The notes beneath the pieces are model-generated. The model had not been told where the DNA came from, did no database searches, and saw only the letters and a list, made by a program, of their open reading frames with translations. From JALOLV01 sp046295175 (lineage in GTDB: Bacteria > Bacteroidota > Bacteroidia > Cytophagales > Spirosomataceae), in NCBI GenBank assembly GCA_046295175.1, contig JBKBNY010000006.1, positions 62,001 through 126,000 on the forward strand: 64,000 nucleotides of DNA. The letters are read 5' to 3'. The translations under genes and the position numbers were made by a program. Shown here in pieces: positions 1 to 10,400 of this stretch. Position 1 is the first letter of the stretch. Every line of letters begins with the position of its first letter.

Positions 1-1470
1 GCTGCTTATAATTTTGCTCCTGCAGTGGTTGAAGCATATTTTCAAGAAATTCCGTTATTGATTCTTACTGCCGATAGACCATCAGAGTGGATAAACCAAT
101 ATGATGGTCAAACGATTTACCAAAGAGAAATTTATGGAAAGCACGTCAAAAAAAGTTTTGATTTACCAGTTGAATATTCTAACTCTGATGCAGTTTGGCA
201 AATAGAAAGGGTTGCCAATGAAGCAATTAACCTTAGTCAAGCTGAGCCTAAAGGGCCAGTTCATATAAATGTTCCTATTCGAGAGCCATTTTATCCGAAT
301 GGAACTGAAAAGATAAGTTTTAACAGAGACGTTAGAATTATCAATCAATTTAAGTCTGAGAAAGTAATTTCAAAAAGTGATTGGAATGAGATTTTAGATA
401 TTTGGGAGAGTTCGGACAAAAAGTTGATTGCAGTAGGTCAGAATAACTTAAACTTGAGTGAGATTTTAAGTAAGATTAGTACAGAATTTAGTGTGCCAGT
501 TTTGGGTGATGTTATTTCAAATTTGCATAGAAATGCTGAATTTATTTCTTCACAAGATATTTTTTTATCATCAAACCTAAATCCTGAACTAAGGCCAGAT
601 TTATTAATCACCTGCGGAAAATCATTTATATCTAAGAGTTTTAAGCAGTTTATTAGAGCGAATAAACCCAAGTTCCATATTCATATCCAAGAAAATTCGG
701 ATGTTATTGACCCTTTTCAGTCTCTAACCCATAAATTAGAAATTTCTCCAAATTATTTTTTTGAAAAACTTTTTAGCGATTTAGATTTTCAGAAATTTAG
801 AGAAGGAGACGAGGAAGACGATGATTTTTATATTGCTCAATGGCGTGATTTGGATGTGAAAGCAAAATCTAAATTATATAAATATTTGGATGGAGTACCG
901 TTTTCTGAGTTTAAAGTAGTAGAGGAGGTTTTACAAACCCTGCCCGATGATAGTATTCTACATTTGGGAAATAGTATGCCTGTCAGATACGCAAATATTA
1001 TTGGTACGTCACCGAATTCAGAAATTGAAGTTTATTGTAATCGTGGTACAAGCGGAATTGACGGAATTTTGAGTACAGCCGTTGGACAGGCTCTCAAAAC
1101 TGATAAAACTGTGGTTTGTTTGATTGGAGATGTTTCGTTTTTCTATGATAGAAATGCTCTTTGGAATAATTACTTGCCCAAAAATTTAAGAGTAATTGTC
1201 CTGAATAACCAAGGAGGAAATATTTTTAGGATTATTGATGGTCCATCGAGGCAACCAGAACTTGAAGAATTTTTTGTCACTAAGCAAAATTACTCAGCCC
1301 AGAAAACTGCCGAAGATGCAGGCATTGATTATTACTATTCAGAGAATGAAATACAACTAAAAGACATTTTGAGTTATTTTTATCTCGAAACTAATAGATG
1401 TAAATTGCTCGAAATCAAGATTGATGCTGAAATCAGTACTGAAGTATTTAAGAATTATAAGAAAATATAA
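1..1470 (+). CDS. menD: MenD, 2-succinyl-5-enolpyruvyl-6-hydroxy-3-cyclohexene-1-carboxylate synthase (5'-truncated)
   Basis: ThDP-dependent enzyme of menaquinone synthesis that joins isochorismate and 2-oxoglutarate in the cytoplasm. The reading frame is open from base 1 (AAYNFAPAVVEAYFQEIPL), so the apparent GTG at 25 is internal and the true start lies outside the window; roughly 70-80 N-terminal residues are missing. The Pyr-domain stretch LILTADRP is followed by a central domain, and the PP domain carries NRGTSGIDG, the ThDP/Mg site GDVSFFYDRNALWNN and NNQGGNIFR. Only menD-type enzymes combine the LTADRP and RGTSGIDG signatures. It converges on the YitT gene across a shared terminator. 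Menaquinone is the usual respiratory quinone of Bacteroidota. Confidence 0.95.
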   Translation, partial: AAYNFAPAVVEAYFQEIPLLILTADRPSEWINQYDGQTIYQREIYGKHVKKSFDLPVEYSNSDAVWQIERVANEAINLSQAEPKGPVHINVPIREPFYPNGTEKISFNRDVRIINQFKSEKVISKSDWNEILDIWESSDKKLIAVGQNNLNLSEILSKISTEFSVPVLGDVISNLHRNAEFISSQDIFLSSNLNPELRPDLLITCGKSFISKSFKQFIRANKPKFHIHIQENSDVIDPFQSLTHKLEISPNYFFEKLFSDLDFQKFREGDEEDDDFYIAQWRDLDVKAKSKLYKYLDGVPFSEFKVVEEVLQTLPDDSILHLGNSMPVRYANIIGTSPNSEIEVYCNRGTSGIDGILSTAVGQALKTDKTVVCLIGDVSFFYDRNALWNNYLPKNLRVIVLNNQGGNIFRIIDGPSRQPELEEFFVTKQNYSAQKTAEDAGIDYYYSENEIQLKDILSYFYLETNRCKLLEIKIDAEISTEVFKNYKKI

Positions 1471-1490
1471 AAGAGGCAAAAGCCTCTTTT
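1469..1490. terminator. Bidirectional terminator between menD and yitT-like gene
   Basis: Perfect 9-bp hairpin AAAAGAGGC / GCCTCTTTT with a four-A loop. It begins in the menD stop codon and is flanked by A and T runs on both sides, so it can serve the two convergent genes. Confidence 0.85.
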
Positions 1491-1492
1491 AT

Positions 1493-2371
1493 TTAATGTA
1501 ATGGTCGTTTTTTTATCATTCCGCCTTTTGTATCTTTGATTGGGTGCTGTACAACGAAAGCATTTTCGTCAATTTTCTCAATTTCGAGTAATAGTTTTGT
1601 AACTTCGAGACGAGTGACAACGCAATACAGAATTTTACGGTCATTTTCGATTGAACCCGATTTTCCGTAACCTCCTTCTCCTTTATAAACCGTAACACCC
1701 CGACCTAATATTTCAACCACCGCTTTGCGAATCTTCTCAGAATCGAGTGAGACTATTGTAACTCCAATGTATTCTTCAATACCATTCAGTAAGAAATCAA
1801 CCGTTTTAGAGGCAGCAAAATAAGTGAGCATTGAGTACATGGCTGTTTCGATACTTATCATAAATGCGGCTACAGTAAATAAGACCACGTTGAAGGCCGC
1901 AATGAAATCCCCAACTGTTAGGCTTGTACGTTTGCTGACGTAAATTGCCAAAACTTCTGTACCATCAATTACAGCTCCTCCACGAATAGCAAGACCGCTA
2001 CCGGCACCTAAGAAAAAACCACCAAAAATGGCTATTAGTAATTTATCATGAGTAATCGTTGGGAAATGAACTGTGTGTACGACAATGGCAAGTGCGAGAA
2101 TCGCAATTGAACTTTTTATCGCAAAATGTGTCGAAATTTGTTTTAATCCGATATAAATGAATGGAGCGTTGATAATTACAATCAAAATTCCTAAATCAAT
2201 ATTTGTTAAAATTTCGGTTAATAGAGACATTCCAATTACACCTCCATCAATAAAATTGTTTGGAAGTAAAAATCCATTTAAACCGAAACTCGCAGTCAGT
2301 ACCCCAACTGCAATTAATACTGTGTCTTTAATTTGTCGAACTAAAACTTTGTCTTTCGTCAATTCTGCCAT
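1493..2371 (-). CDS. YitT family membrane protein (DUF161 + DUF2179)
   Basis: Integral membrane protein of the YitT/DUF161 family; transport activity is suspected for the family but the substrate is unknown. Five or six hydrophobic segments fill about residues 14-195, including the family-typical GLNGFLLPNNFIDGGVIGMS near the N-terminus. The last ~85 residues form a soluble DUF2179 domain (GRGVTVYKGEGGYGKSG...ILYCVVTRLE), a ferredoxin-like cytoplasmic regulatory module. The length of 292 aa is normal. It starts 3 bp after the DUF486 gene and is the last gene of a minus-strand run with the antiporter, so all three are probably co-transcribed. Confidence 0.9.
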   Translation of the reverse strand: MAELTKDKVLVRQIKDTVLIAVGVLTASFGLNGFLLPNNFIDGGVIGMSLLTEILTNIDLGILIVIINAPFIYIGLKQISTHFAIKSSIAILALAIVVHTVHFPTITHDKLLIAIFGGFFLGAGSGLAIRGGAVIDGTEVLAIYVSKRTSLTVGDFIAAFNVVLFTVAAFMISIETAMYSMLTYFAASKTVDFLLNGIEEYIGVTIVSLDSEKIRKAVVEILGRGVTVYKGEGGYGKSGSIENDRKILYCVVTRLEVTKLLLEIEKIDENAFVVQHPIKDTKGGMIKKRPLH

Positions 2372-2374
2372 AAT

Positions 2375-2743
2375 TTATTTTTTAAAAATGAAATATACTG
2401 CTAATACTAAAAATCCAAATCCGATAATGTGATTTACCCTCAATGTTTCATTCTTGAATAAAACCGTTGTGAAAATCGTAAAGACAATCAAAGTGATTAC
2501 TTCCTGTAAAACTTTTAATTGCCAGAGGTTAAATGGTCCTCCATAATCTGAATATCCAATTCGGTTTGCCGGAACTTGAATAATGTATTCAAAAAGTGCA
2601 ATTCCCCAGCTAATCAATATAATCATAGGTAATCCTAAAGACTTAAACCAAGCTATATCTTTAAATTTTAGGTGTCCATACCACGCAAATGTCATAAAGA
2701 TATTTGATAACGTAAGTAGGCCAATTGTGCTTAAAATTCTCAT
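2375..2743 (-). CDS. DMT family protein (DUF486)
   Basis: Small 122-aa inner-membrane protein of the DUF486 family (drug/metabolite transporter clan), with about four transmembrane helices. The motif FMTFAWYGHLKF near residue 18 and the closing stretch FKNETLRVNHIIGFGFL are characteristic. No substrate can be assigned. It lies 2 bp downstream of the antiporter gene and 3 bp upstream of the YitT gene, which points to translational coupling in one transcript. Confidence 0.88.
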   Translation of the reverse strand: MRILSTIGLLTLSNIFMTFAWYGHLKFKDIAWFKSLGLPMIILISWGIALFEYIIQVPANRIGYSDYGGPFNLWQLKVLQEVITLIVFTIFTTVLFKNETLRVNHIIGFGFLVLAVYFIFKK

Positions 2744-2745
2744 TT

Positions 2746-3933
2746 TCAGTTATTTGTGTTTTGTTCTTTAATTTCATTTGGTTTTATCATTAATCCAATC
2801 ATCATGACAATTGCTGTTATAATAATGACTTGTATGATAAGTGATTTATTAGCTAAATCAATTTTTTGATTAACTGGAATTGATAAAAATAATAAAATTG
2901 TAATTAGCCCACGGGGTGCAATATATACCACCGAGTTTAAAGACAGCTTAAAAACTCGAAGTGTAATGTATCTTATTCCAAAAATTGAGGTTGTTATGAC
3001 TATTGCCCATAGGATTGTATCTGTATTTAATACTTCGCGGGTCTCCATTGAGAATCCAAAGAGCAGAAAAAACAAGGAACGAATGATAAAAGCAAACTCG
3101 GTGGTTAGTTCTTGGAGCTTATGAACTTCTTTGTCAAGGATTTCAGGTTTTAGCTTTTGAACCAATTTTATATGTTTGAGTTCATCGAGATTTCCAAGAA
3201 ATAGCCCAAAAAGTAAGATGAAAATTAACGAAGGTAGGTGATAAACCTTAGAAATTGCATAAATAAGTACAACGAGTAATATAATTGGGCCAAACTTGAT
3301 TTGATGTTTTAGGTGGCTCAAAATATACGATAGCCCCATTGAAGCTACAAATGAAATAAGTAGAATGATGAATAATTGAAAAGTAAATACCCCAATCGAG
3401 CTTGTACCAATATTATCATTTAGTGTAATAAAATTGAATAGAATAACTCCAAAAATATCTGAAAGACTACTTTCATAGGTTACAAATTCACGTTCGGAGT
3501 TACCTAAGTTTCTTACACTTGGAATTGCGATGGCACTACTAATCACAAAAATCGGTATCGCATTTGCTAATCCATTCTTGAAAGTGCAGCCAGTGTAAAT
3601 GTGAAAAACATACCCAAAACCAATAGAAAGAACTAACATTGGTAATAAAGCAACAATGGATGCTTTTTTTACCAATCCAAATTTTGATTTGTTCAATTCA
3701 AGTTCGAGAGAACCTTCTAATACAATTAATATCAATCCGACTGTCCCAAGAACTGGTAAGATTTCCGATAGATTTGGGATATTGATTCCAAAAAATTGGA
3801 TTCCTTGGTGTAAAATCCAACCTAAAAAGATTAATAAAATGACAGACGGTATTCTTGTTTTTGCTGATGTTAGGTCAAATAAATAGGCAATCAATAAAAG
3901 TGTACAAATTGTAATTATTATAGTTGTTGACAT
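2746..3933 (-). CDS. Cation:proton antiporter (Na+/H+ exchanger domain)
   Basis: Predicted 12-helix inner-membrane antiporter (Na_H_Exchanger domain, monovalent cation:proton antiporter superfamily) with a role in sodium and pH homeostasis. The protein is hydrophobic throughout. Family-like elements include ESSLSDIFGVILFN around residue 155, where acidic ion-path residues are expected, LFFLLFGFSMET in a late helix, and YIAPRGLITILLFLSIP near the C-terminus. At 395 aa it lacks the cytoplasmic TrkA/RCK domain of longer relatives. It heads a tight run with the DUF486 and YitT genes. The CPA1 versus CPA2 assignment is uncertain. Confidence 0.87.
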   Translation of the reverse strand: MSTTIIITICTLLLIAYLFDLTSAKTRIPSVILLIFLGWILHQGIQFFGINIPNLSEILPVLGTVGLILIVLEGSLELELNKSKFGLVKKASIVALLPMLVLSIGFGYVFHIYTGCTFKNGLANAIPIFVISSAIAIPSVRNLGNSEREFVTYESSLSDIFGVILFNFITLNDNIGTSSIGVFTFQLFIILLISFVASMGLSYILSHLKHQIKFGPIILLVVLIYAISKVYHLPSLIFILLFGLFLGNLDELKHIKLVQKLKPEILDKEVHKLQELTTEFAFIIRSLFFLLFGFSMETREVLNTDTILWAIVITTSIFGIRYITLRVFKLSLNSVVYIAPRGLITILLFLSIPVNQKIDLANKSLIIQVIIITAIVMMIGLMIKPNEIKEQNTNN

Positions 3934-3980
3934 AATTTTTTCCTTTGGTGTGTATTCAGTAAGAACGGATATACTTCAGT

Positions 3981-5015
3981 TTAATTACATTCTGTAAGCA
4001 TTTGAATCGATTTAGAATCTTTCAACTTGCTTCCTTTTTGCCAATATTCGCATGCTTTTTTAGTGTTTTTATTAGCTTTTTCGGCTAAACCGAGGTAATA
4101 ATAAATTAATTCTACACTTGGGTCGAGCGATTCGGCAAGTTGTAAATTTTCGAGCGATTTAGTCAAGTTATTTGTTTTTAAGTAGTAAATCCCTAAATTT
4201 CTGTATGCCCAAGGATTTTTATTTTTTGACTGATTGATAGCATTTTCAATCAAGTTTTTACCTTCTTCGAGTTGATTTTGCATCAGCAGAATGTATCCTT
4301 TGTTATTTTGATAAAGTGGGTCAACGGGTTTTTGTTCGAGAGCTTTGTTGATTAATTCTAAAGCTTTGGGGTAGTTTTCTTCTCTCGAATAGATAAACGA
4401 GAGGTTATTTAACGCCATGTCCTGCTTCGGATTTTGTTGCAATGCTTTCTCGAAATTGATTTTTGCGTCAGTGTATTTCTTTTCTTGAATTTGTACAAAA
4501 CCGAGATTTGAGTATGCTTTGTCATTATTAGGGTTCAGCATAATTGCCCTCTGGAAATCGGCGTATGCTTGACTGAAATTATTTTGATTGGTATGGATAA
4601 ATCCAAGCGATGTATGATAAAATGATGAATCTTTATAAGTATTTTCTACTTGTTTAAGATAGCTTAAGCCTTTTTCAAATTCGCCTTTTTCACCAAGGTA
4701 ATTCCCTAAATTGTAAATGGCTTCCTTAAAATCGGGTTCTAAACTCAATGCTTTTTCAAAATCGGTGATTGCTCCATCCAAATCTCCGATTTGTACTTTT
4801 AAAAGACCACGGTTATTGTAGGCAGGAGCATAGTCTTTAGTTTTTTCGATGGCTTCATTGTAAAAATACATGGCTTTATCGTATTCAAATTTTGTCATTG
4901 CCAAATTTCCACGAATCAAGAATTGTTCGGTTTCTTTATCTTTTTGATTAGAACAATTAATATTAAAAGTAATAATTATAATTAATGTAAAGTATTTTAA
5001 AAAAGTATTGTTCAT
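3981..5015 (-). CDS. TPR-repeat lipoprotein
   Basis: 344-aa tetratricopeptide protein, probably a lipoprotein. A signal sequence of about 20 residues ends in FNINC, with Cys21 as the likely lipidated residue. About eight TPR motifs follow from residue 30 to near the end (for example AYNNRGLLKVQIGDLDGAIT and AYSNLGFVQIQEKKYTDAK), forming a superhelical protein-binding scaffold. It is 47 bp upstream of the antiporter gene on the same strand and may be in its transcript, but no functional link is known. A partner-binding role at the envelope is inferred from architecture only. Confidence 0.85.
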   Translation of the reverse strand: MNNTFLKYFTLIIIITFNINCSNQKDKETEQFLIRGNLAMTKFEYDKAMYFYNEAIEKTKDYAPAYNNRGLLKVQIGDLDGAITDFEKALSLEPDFKEAIYNLGNYLGEKGEFEKGLSYLKQVENTYKDSSFYHTSLGFIHTNQNNFSQAYADFQRAIMLNPNNDKAYSNLGFVQIQEKKYTDAKINFEKALQQNPKQDMALNNLSFIYSREENYPKALELINKALEQKPVDPLYQNNKGYILLMQNQLEEGKNLIENAINQSKNKNPWAYRNLGIYYLKTNNLTKSLENLQLAESLDPSVELIYYYLGLAEKANKNTKKACEYWQKGSKLKDSKSIQMLTECN

Positions 5016-5103
5016 TTTGATTGAAATGAGTTTTTTGTGAAATTATTGAAACTTATTTAATATTGCATCGTTATACTTTATGCAAAACATTTATTGACAA
5101 ACT

Positions 5104-5346
5104 ATGAAATTTTTAAAAGAGTTACCAAACAGTTATTGCAAAGCCAATTTATATTATTGGAACAATAAATTTATAATTAAGTTTGAGGCGGGTATGTTTG
5201 AGCAAACATACAAAATTAGCGAAATGGATGTCTCGGGTGAAGATGAAATTGAGGAAATTATCGGAGATACCTTTTTAGAGAAAGTCGTTGAGAGGTTCAA
5301 GCAAATGCAAGACGATTTCGATTACGTTTTAGATTCGGTAGATTAA
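5104..5346 (+). CDS. Small acidic hypothetical protein (80 aa)
   Basis: Not recognised. A cytosolic, acidic protein without signal peptide or membrane segment. The N-terminal half looks like beta strands (KANLYYWNNKFIIKFEAGMFEQTYKI) and the C-terminal half like an amphipathic helix (EEIIGDTFLEKVVERFKQMQDDF). It is divergent from the TPR lipoprotein gene and convergent with the M61 peptidase gene, with a strong terminator right after the stop. Clean codon use and the dedicated terminator support a real gene. Confidence 0.7.
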   Translation: MKFLKELPNSYCKANLYYWNNKFIIKFEAGMFEQTYKISEMDVSGEDEIEEIIGDTFLEKVVERFKQMQDDFDYVLDSVD

Positions 5347-5348
5347 AA

Positions 5349-5378
5349 ACAAAGCCCTCAGATTTATGAGGGCTTTGT
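5349..5378. terminator. Bidirectional terminator
   Basis: 12-bp perfect hairpin ACAAAGCCCTCA / TGAGGGCTTTGT with a six-base loop, 3 bp from the stop of the 80-aa gene and 4 bp from the stop of the convergent peptidase gene. It serves both. Confidence 0.85.
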
Positions 5379-5381
5379 CAT

Positions 5382-7190
5382 TTATTTGATATACATCCAC
5401 TTTTTATACAATTCTTCTTGTTTTTTTGATGGATTCTCAATTTTCTCTAATTTGTACTTTACCGTAGGATTCCGAGTGAGTGTGATATTGTAAGTTTTTA
5501 ATTCGCCGGCTCTTTTTACAGTAATTTTCAATAAATCGCCCACTTTTTTATCAGTCAAAATACTTGCCAAAGAACTGATTTTTACACCATCTACTTCCAC
5601 AACTTCATCTCCAACATTCAAACCACCCACATAAGCTGGGCTATCTTTTGTAATTGAAGCAATCTTTGACCCAATGCCAGTTGCCCCTAAAAACGGATTA
5701 TTTGAGGACGCATACTCATCAACCATTTTGAGACCCACATAACCAAAGAATTTATTATATTCGATAGCGTCGGTTCCGTTGATGTATTTTGCAAAAAAAT
5801 CATCTAACTTTTTACCAGCAACTTGTTCACAAACAGCTTTGAATTCTTCGTCTTTAAATCCTCTTCCTTCTTTTTTGTAATATTCAGACCACAAAATCTT
5901 AAATACATTATCTAAATTCTTCTTCCCATCGGTCTCATTCAAAATGAGGAGATTAAGCATTCCACCAATCACTCCGCCTTTATCATAGTACGAAATTGTA
6001 CTATTTCTTGAGTTTTCATTCGGACGATAATATTTAATCCATGCATCCCAACTTGATTCAGAAACCGATTGGACTTTATTTCCAGGCTGATTTTCGATTG
6101 TATTTATTTCGCTCATGAATTTCCCTTGGTATTCTTCGGGGGTTAAAATCTCGGCTCTCCTCAAAATATAGTCTTGATAGAATGAAGTAAAACCTTCCGA
6201 AACCCAGAGCATTGTTGTATAATTCTCATTGTCGTAATCGAATGGCCCGAGTGCAAACGGACGAATTCGTTTAACATTCCATAAGTGAAAATATTCGTGG
6301 GCAATTAAACTCATGAATCCTTTAAATGCACCATCCGATGTGTATGCACCCAAACCTGTTTGACAAGTTGTAGAGTTTAAGTGTTCTAATCCACCACCGA
6401 TTCCGGGCTGATGATGAATGATAAATGTATAATCTTTACAAGGATGCTCGCCAACTACACTCGCTGCTGCTTCAACAGTTTTTTTATATGCTGTCAATAC
6501 TTTTTCTTCGTCATATTGAAGAGGTGCAACACTAAACATTGCGATTTTGTGCGGAATGTTTAAAGCATTGAATGACAAAACTTTGTGAGTTCCGATTTCG
6601 ATTGGGGAATCTACCAAAATATCATAATCTGCGGCATAATAGACAAAATCAGTTTTTGATATTTTCGGTAAACCAGTCGAAACTTCATTCCATTTTTCAT
6701 AAGTTTTTATTTTAACTGTCGAAGGGCTTGCTTTCAATTGAGGAACATACATAAAAATGCTTGCCCCGTTTAAATACCCGTGCGACTCATCCAAAAAACT
6801 GGTTCTAACCGTTAATTCAAAGGCATAAACTTTGTATTTTACAGTAAATTTATCTTTGTTTTCGGTTTGAACTCTCCAAGTATTCTTGTTGATTTTCTTT
6901 GAGTTTAATGTTGTACCTCCATTCGATGCAGAGAATCCTTCAACGTGTCTTGCATATTCACGAACCAAATACGAACCAGGTGTCCAAACGGGCAATTTCA
7001 CATCTACAAAAGATTTGTCTGTTATTTTAGGGTTTGATTGGATTCCCTCAATATCCATCGTAACTTCAAAATAATGAGTTTGTGGTTGAGGCATCTCAAG
7101 GGTGTAGTTAATGTCAGTTTTCTGACCAATTACCTGATTGAAAATGAATGTTAAGATTATTAGAGTGATGAAGAAAGTTTGTTTTTTCAT
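5382..7190 (-). CDS. M61 family zinc metallopeptidase with PDZ domain, exported
   Basis: Glycyl-aminopeptidase-type (M61) metalloprotease, 602 aa, the usual size. A signal peptide (to about residue 22, ending VIGQ) sends it to the periplasm or beyond. The N-terminal M61 beta domain is followed by the catalytic domain with the zinc motif HEYFH near residue 300 and the downstream glutamate in WVSEGFTSFYQDYI. GGGLEHLNS is the family's substrate-side signature. A PDZ domain occupies about residues 500-575 (KDSPAYVGGLNVGDEVVEVDG). Activity on N-terminal Gly/Ala peptides is known for family members and inferred here. It has its own transcription unit, divergent from the 1001-aa TPR gene. Confidence 0.93.
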   Translation of the reverse strand: MKKQTFFITLIILTFIFNQVIGQKTDINYTLEMPQPQTHYFEVTMDIEGIQSNPKITDKSFVDVKLPVWTPGSYLVREYARHVEGFSASNGGTTLNSKKINKNTWRVQTENKDKFTVKYKVYAFELTVRTSFLDESHGYLNGASIFMYVPQLKASPSTVKIKTYEKWNEVSTGLPKISKTDFVYYAADYDILVDSPIEIGTHKVLSFNALNIPHKIAMFSVAPLQYDEEKVLTAYKKTVEAAASVVGEHPCKDYTFIIHHQPGIGGGLEHLNSTTCQTGLGAYTSDGAFKGFMSLIAHEYFHLWNVKRIRPFALGPFDYDNENYTTMLWVSEGFTSFYQDYILRRAEILTPEEYQGKFMSEINTIENQPGNKVQSVSESSWDAWIKYYRPNENSRNSTISYYDKGGVIGGMLNLLILNETDGKKNLDNVFKILWSEYYKKEGRGFKDEEFKAVCEQVAGKKLDDFFAKYINGTDAIEYNKFFGYVGLKMVDEYASSNNPFLGATGIGSKIASITKDSPAYVGGLNVGDEVVEVDGVKISSLASILTDKKVGDLLKITVKRAGELKTYNITLTRNPTVKYKLEKIENPSKKQEELYKKWMYIK

Positions 7191-7401
7191 TCTTTAACTT
7201 TTGATTAACAATAGTTTATGACAATTTTTTTTTAATAATTTCCGTTTAAGAAACGTGAAACTAATCAAAAAGTCCTTTCTTTACAAAAACTGGCATCGCT
7301 TTTGAATAAACATTGTCAAACAGTTAGTCGTATTTGCTTTTGAGTACTTAAATTGAAGAAAATACGTCTTTTTATTTCATTAAACCTCTCCCATAATCGA
7401 A

Positions 7402-10400
7402 ATGAAAAAGAACCTCGTTTCTTTCCTATTAACTTATGCGATTTTTAGTGCCTCGCTCTTTGCACAGAATACATTGAATTACACCGATGCCGAGCTGCAT
7501 TACCGAAATGGTATCGAATTATTTGAGAAAAAAGCATACACGGCCGCCCGCGAAGAGTTTCAGACATATATTCAAAAAACGGGTAAATCAATTCATTCTA
7601 ATGATTTCAATCTGTCAAATGCTGAGTATTATTCCGCATTGTCTGGACTTTATACAAAAGCCCAAGATGCTGAGATTGAATTAGACCGATTTGTCATTAA
7701 TAATTCTCAACACCCAAAAGCTAAGGTAATTTATGGAGATTTGGCTCAGTATTTCTACGACCAAGGCGACTACGAAAAAGCAATAACTTACTACGAAAGA
7801 GCCATAGAAAATACGGGAGATGAGCTTAAAATGTACGAATATCGCTACAAATTGGGGATGTCGTACTACCAAATGAAACAACCTAAAAATGCTCTTCCAC
7901 AATTCAATTTTGTGAAAGGTTCTATTTCTGAGTTTGCAGTACATGCTTCATATTATGCAGGTGTAATAAATTTCCAGAATGAAAACCTCGATGCTGCTTT
8001 GTTAGATTTTAAAAAGGTTGAGAATGTTGCTCCTTACCGAATCGAAGCCCCGAATTGGATTGCACAAATTTTGTTTCGCCAAAAGAAATACGATGAATTG
8101 TTAGCTTACACCGAACCAATTTTGGCAAAACCGAATGGCCGCAAGATAGATGATATATGTTTGGTTACAGCGGAAGTCAATTTTTTTAAGAACGATTACA
8201 CGAAAGCGGCTAAGTATTATGATATGTTCCGCAATTTTAGAAGAGGAACGGTTTCGAATCAAGTTACTTTCAGACATGGATATAGCCTCTTTAAAACTAA
8301 TGAATTTAAAAAAGCAGCCGAAAACTTTAAAAAAATCGCTGCACAGAATAACCAATTAGGTCAGCAAGCATCCTATTATCTTGGAATTTCTTCATTGAAA
8401 GCTGCCGATATGGGTGCAGCATCGGCGGCTTTCGACCAAGCAAAAAACTTAGAATTTGATAAAGAAATCAAAGAAGAAGCATTATTCAACTTTGCTAAAG
8501 TTCAAGTTGATATGGGTTCTAATGTTCAGGCAATCAATGAGTTACAAAATTATTTAAAGAATTATCCAAACGGAAAATATGAAGATGAAGCCAATGAGAT
8601 TTTGAGCGATATTTTGTTTGATTCTAATAATTACTCACAAGCCATTGCCTATATCGAAGGATTAAAACGCAAAACTCCCAAAATCAATGCTGCTTACCAA
8701 AGACTTTGTTTTAATCAAGGAGTTTTAGATTTTAATGGAGAAAGATTTGCAAAGGCAATTTCATATTTTGATAAATCATTGACCCAGCCAATTGACAATG
8801 ATTTAAAACAAAAAGCTACATTTTGGAGAGCCGAGGCGGCCGATGCATCAAAAAGCCCAGAAGCTGAAAGACTTTATTTGGATATTCTCAAAAGTGGTGA
8901 TGAAACGTACAAACAAAAAAGCCGATATAGCTTAGGGTATCTTTATTACAACCAAAAAGAGTATGGTAAGGCCATGTCTTATTTCAAAGAATTTACAAAA
9001 GTGAAAAAAGACGAGGCAAATCGACAAAGCTACGAAGATGCGATTGTCCGAATTGGAGATTGTTATTTGGTTACAAAAAATTATGATGAGGCACTCAAAT
9101 ATTATAATACAGCTATTAACGAAAACCGTAGCGAGAAAGATTACGCATTGTATCAAAAAGCATTGACTTTAACTTTCTTAGGTAAAAATCAAGAGGCTCA
9201 GCAAATTTATGACCGTTTGGCTACAGCTTATCCGAACTCACGAATGGTTGATGATGCACTTTTTCAGAATGGTTCTATCGAAATTGAGAAAGGTAATTAC
9301 CAAAATGCGGTTAATATCCTTACTAAAATGATTCGTGAAAGACCTAAAAGTACGTTAATTCCTAATGCTTTGATGAAACGTGCTACCGCATTCAATAACC
9401 TCAAAAATTATGATGCAGCGGTAAATGATTATAAAATAATTATAACAAGGTACGGAAATTCGAGTGTTACACAAGAAGCTATTTTGGGTTTGCAAGAAAC
9501 GCTAAATACAATCGGTCGTCCAGAAGATTTTTCTTCAATTATCGAGGAATACCGTAAAAATAACCCAGAAGATGGCTCGGTTGCTGGTATTGAATACGAT
9601 GCTGCCAAAAATTTGTATTTGAACGAAAAATACGACAAAGCAGTGCAAGCCCTCATAAAATACATCAATAATTATCCAACAAGTACCAATGTTTACGAGG
9701 CAAAATACTATTTGGCTGATTCATACTACTTATTGAAAGATAATCGAAATGCACTCATTTATTATAATCAAGTAGTTTCAGATAACCGAACAAGTTTTGT
9801 TACGAAGTCTGCATTAAGAGCCGCTGCAATAGAATTTGCCAATAAAAGCTACAAAAATGCAATAACTGATTATCGAACTGTAACACTTTCATCCTCTAAC
9901 AAAAGAGAGATTGTAACCGCATGGCTCGGATTGTTGGATTGTTATTACCTAACCGGAAATCAAGATTCTGTACAAGTATTTTGCCGTGAAATTGTAAACA
10001 ATGGTGGTAATGTGGTTTTGGGTGCAAACAACAAAGCCCAACTTTATTTGGGTAAATCATTCATGCAAAAAGGGGATTTGAATCGTGCTGAAGAAGAATT
10101 CAAGAAAACCGTTGTTATGGCAAAAGATGTAAATGGAGCCGAAGCAAATTATTTTATTGGAGATATTCAATACAAACAACGTAAACACGACCAATCAATT
10201 AAAACTTTGCAGGCATTTGCCGATGACTATTCAAATTTTGCTTATTGGTACGAAAAGGCCTATATGCTAATTGCTGAAAATTACATTTCGCTCGAAAAAT
10301 ACTTTCAGGCAAAGGTTACATTAAAATCAGTCATTGAGAATGCAGAAACCCCAGATAATATTATAATTGCCAAAAAACGATTACAAGAAATTGAAGATAA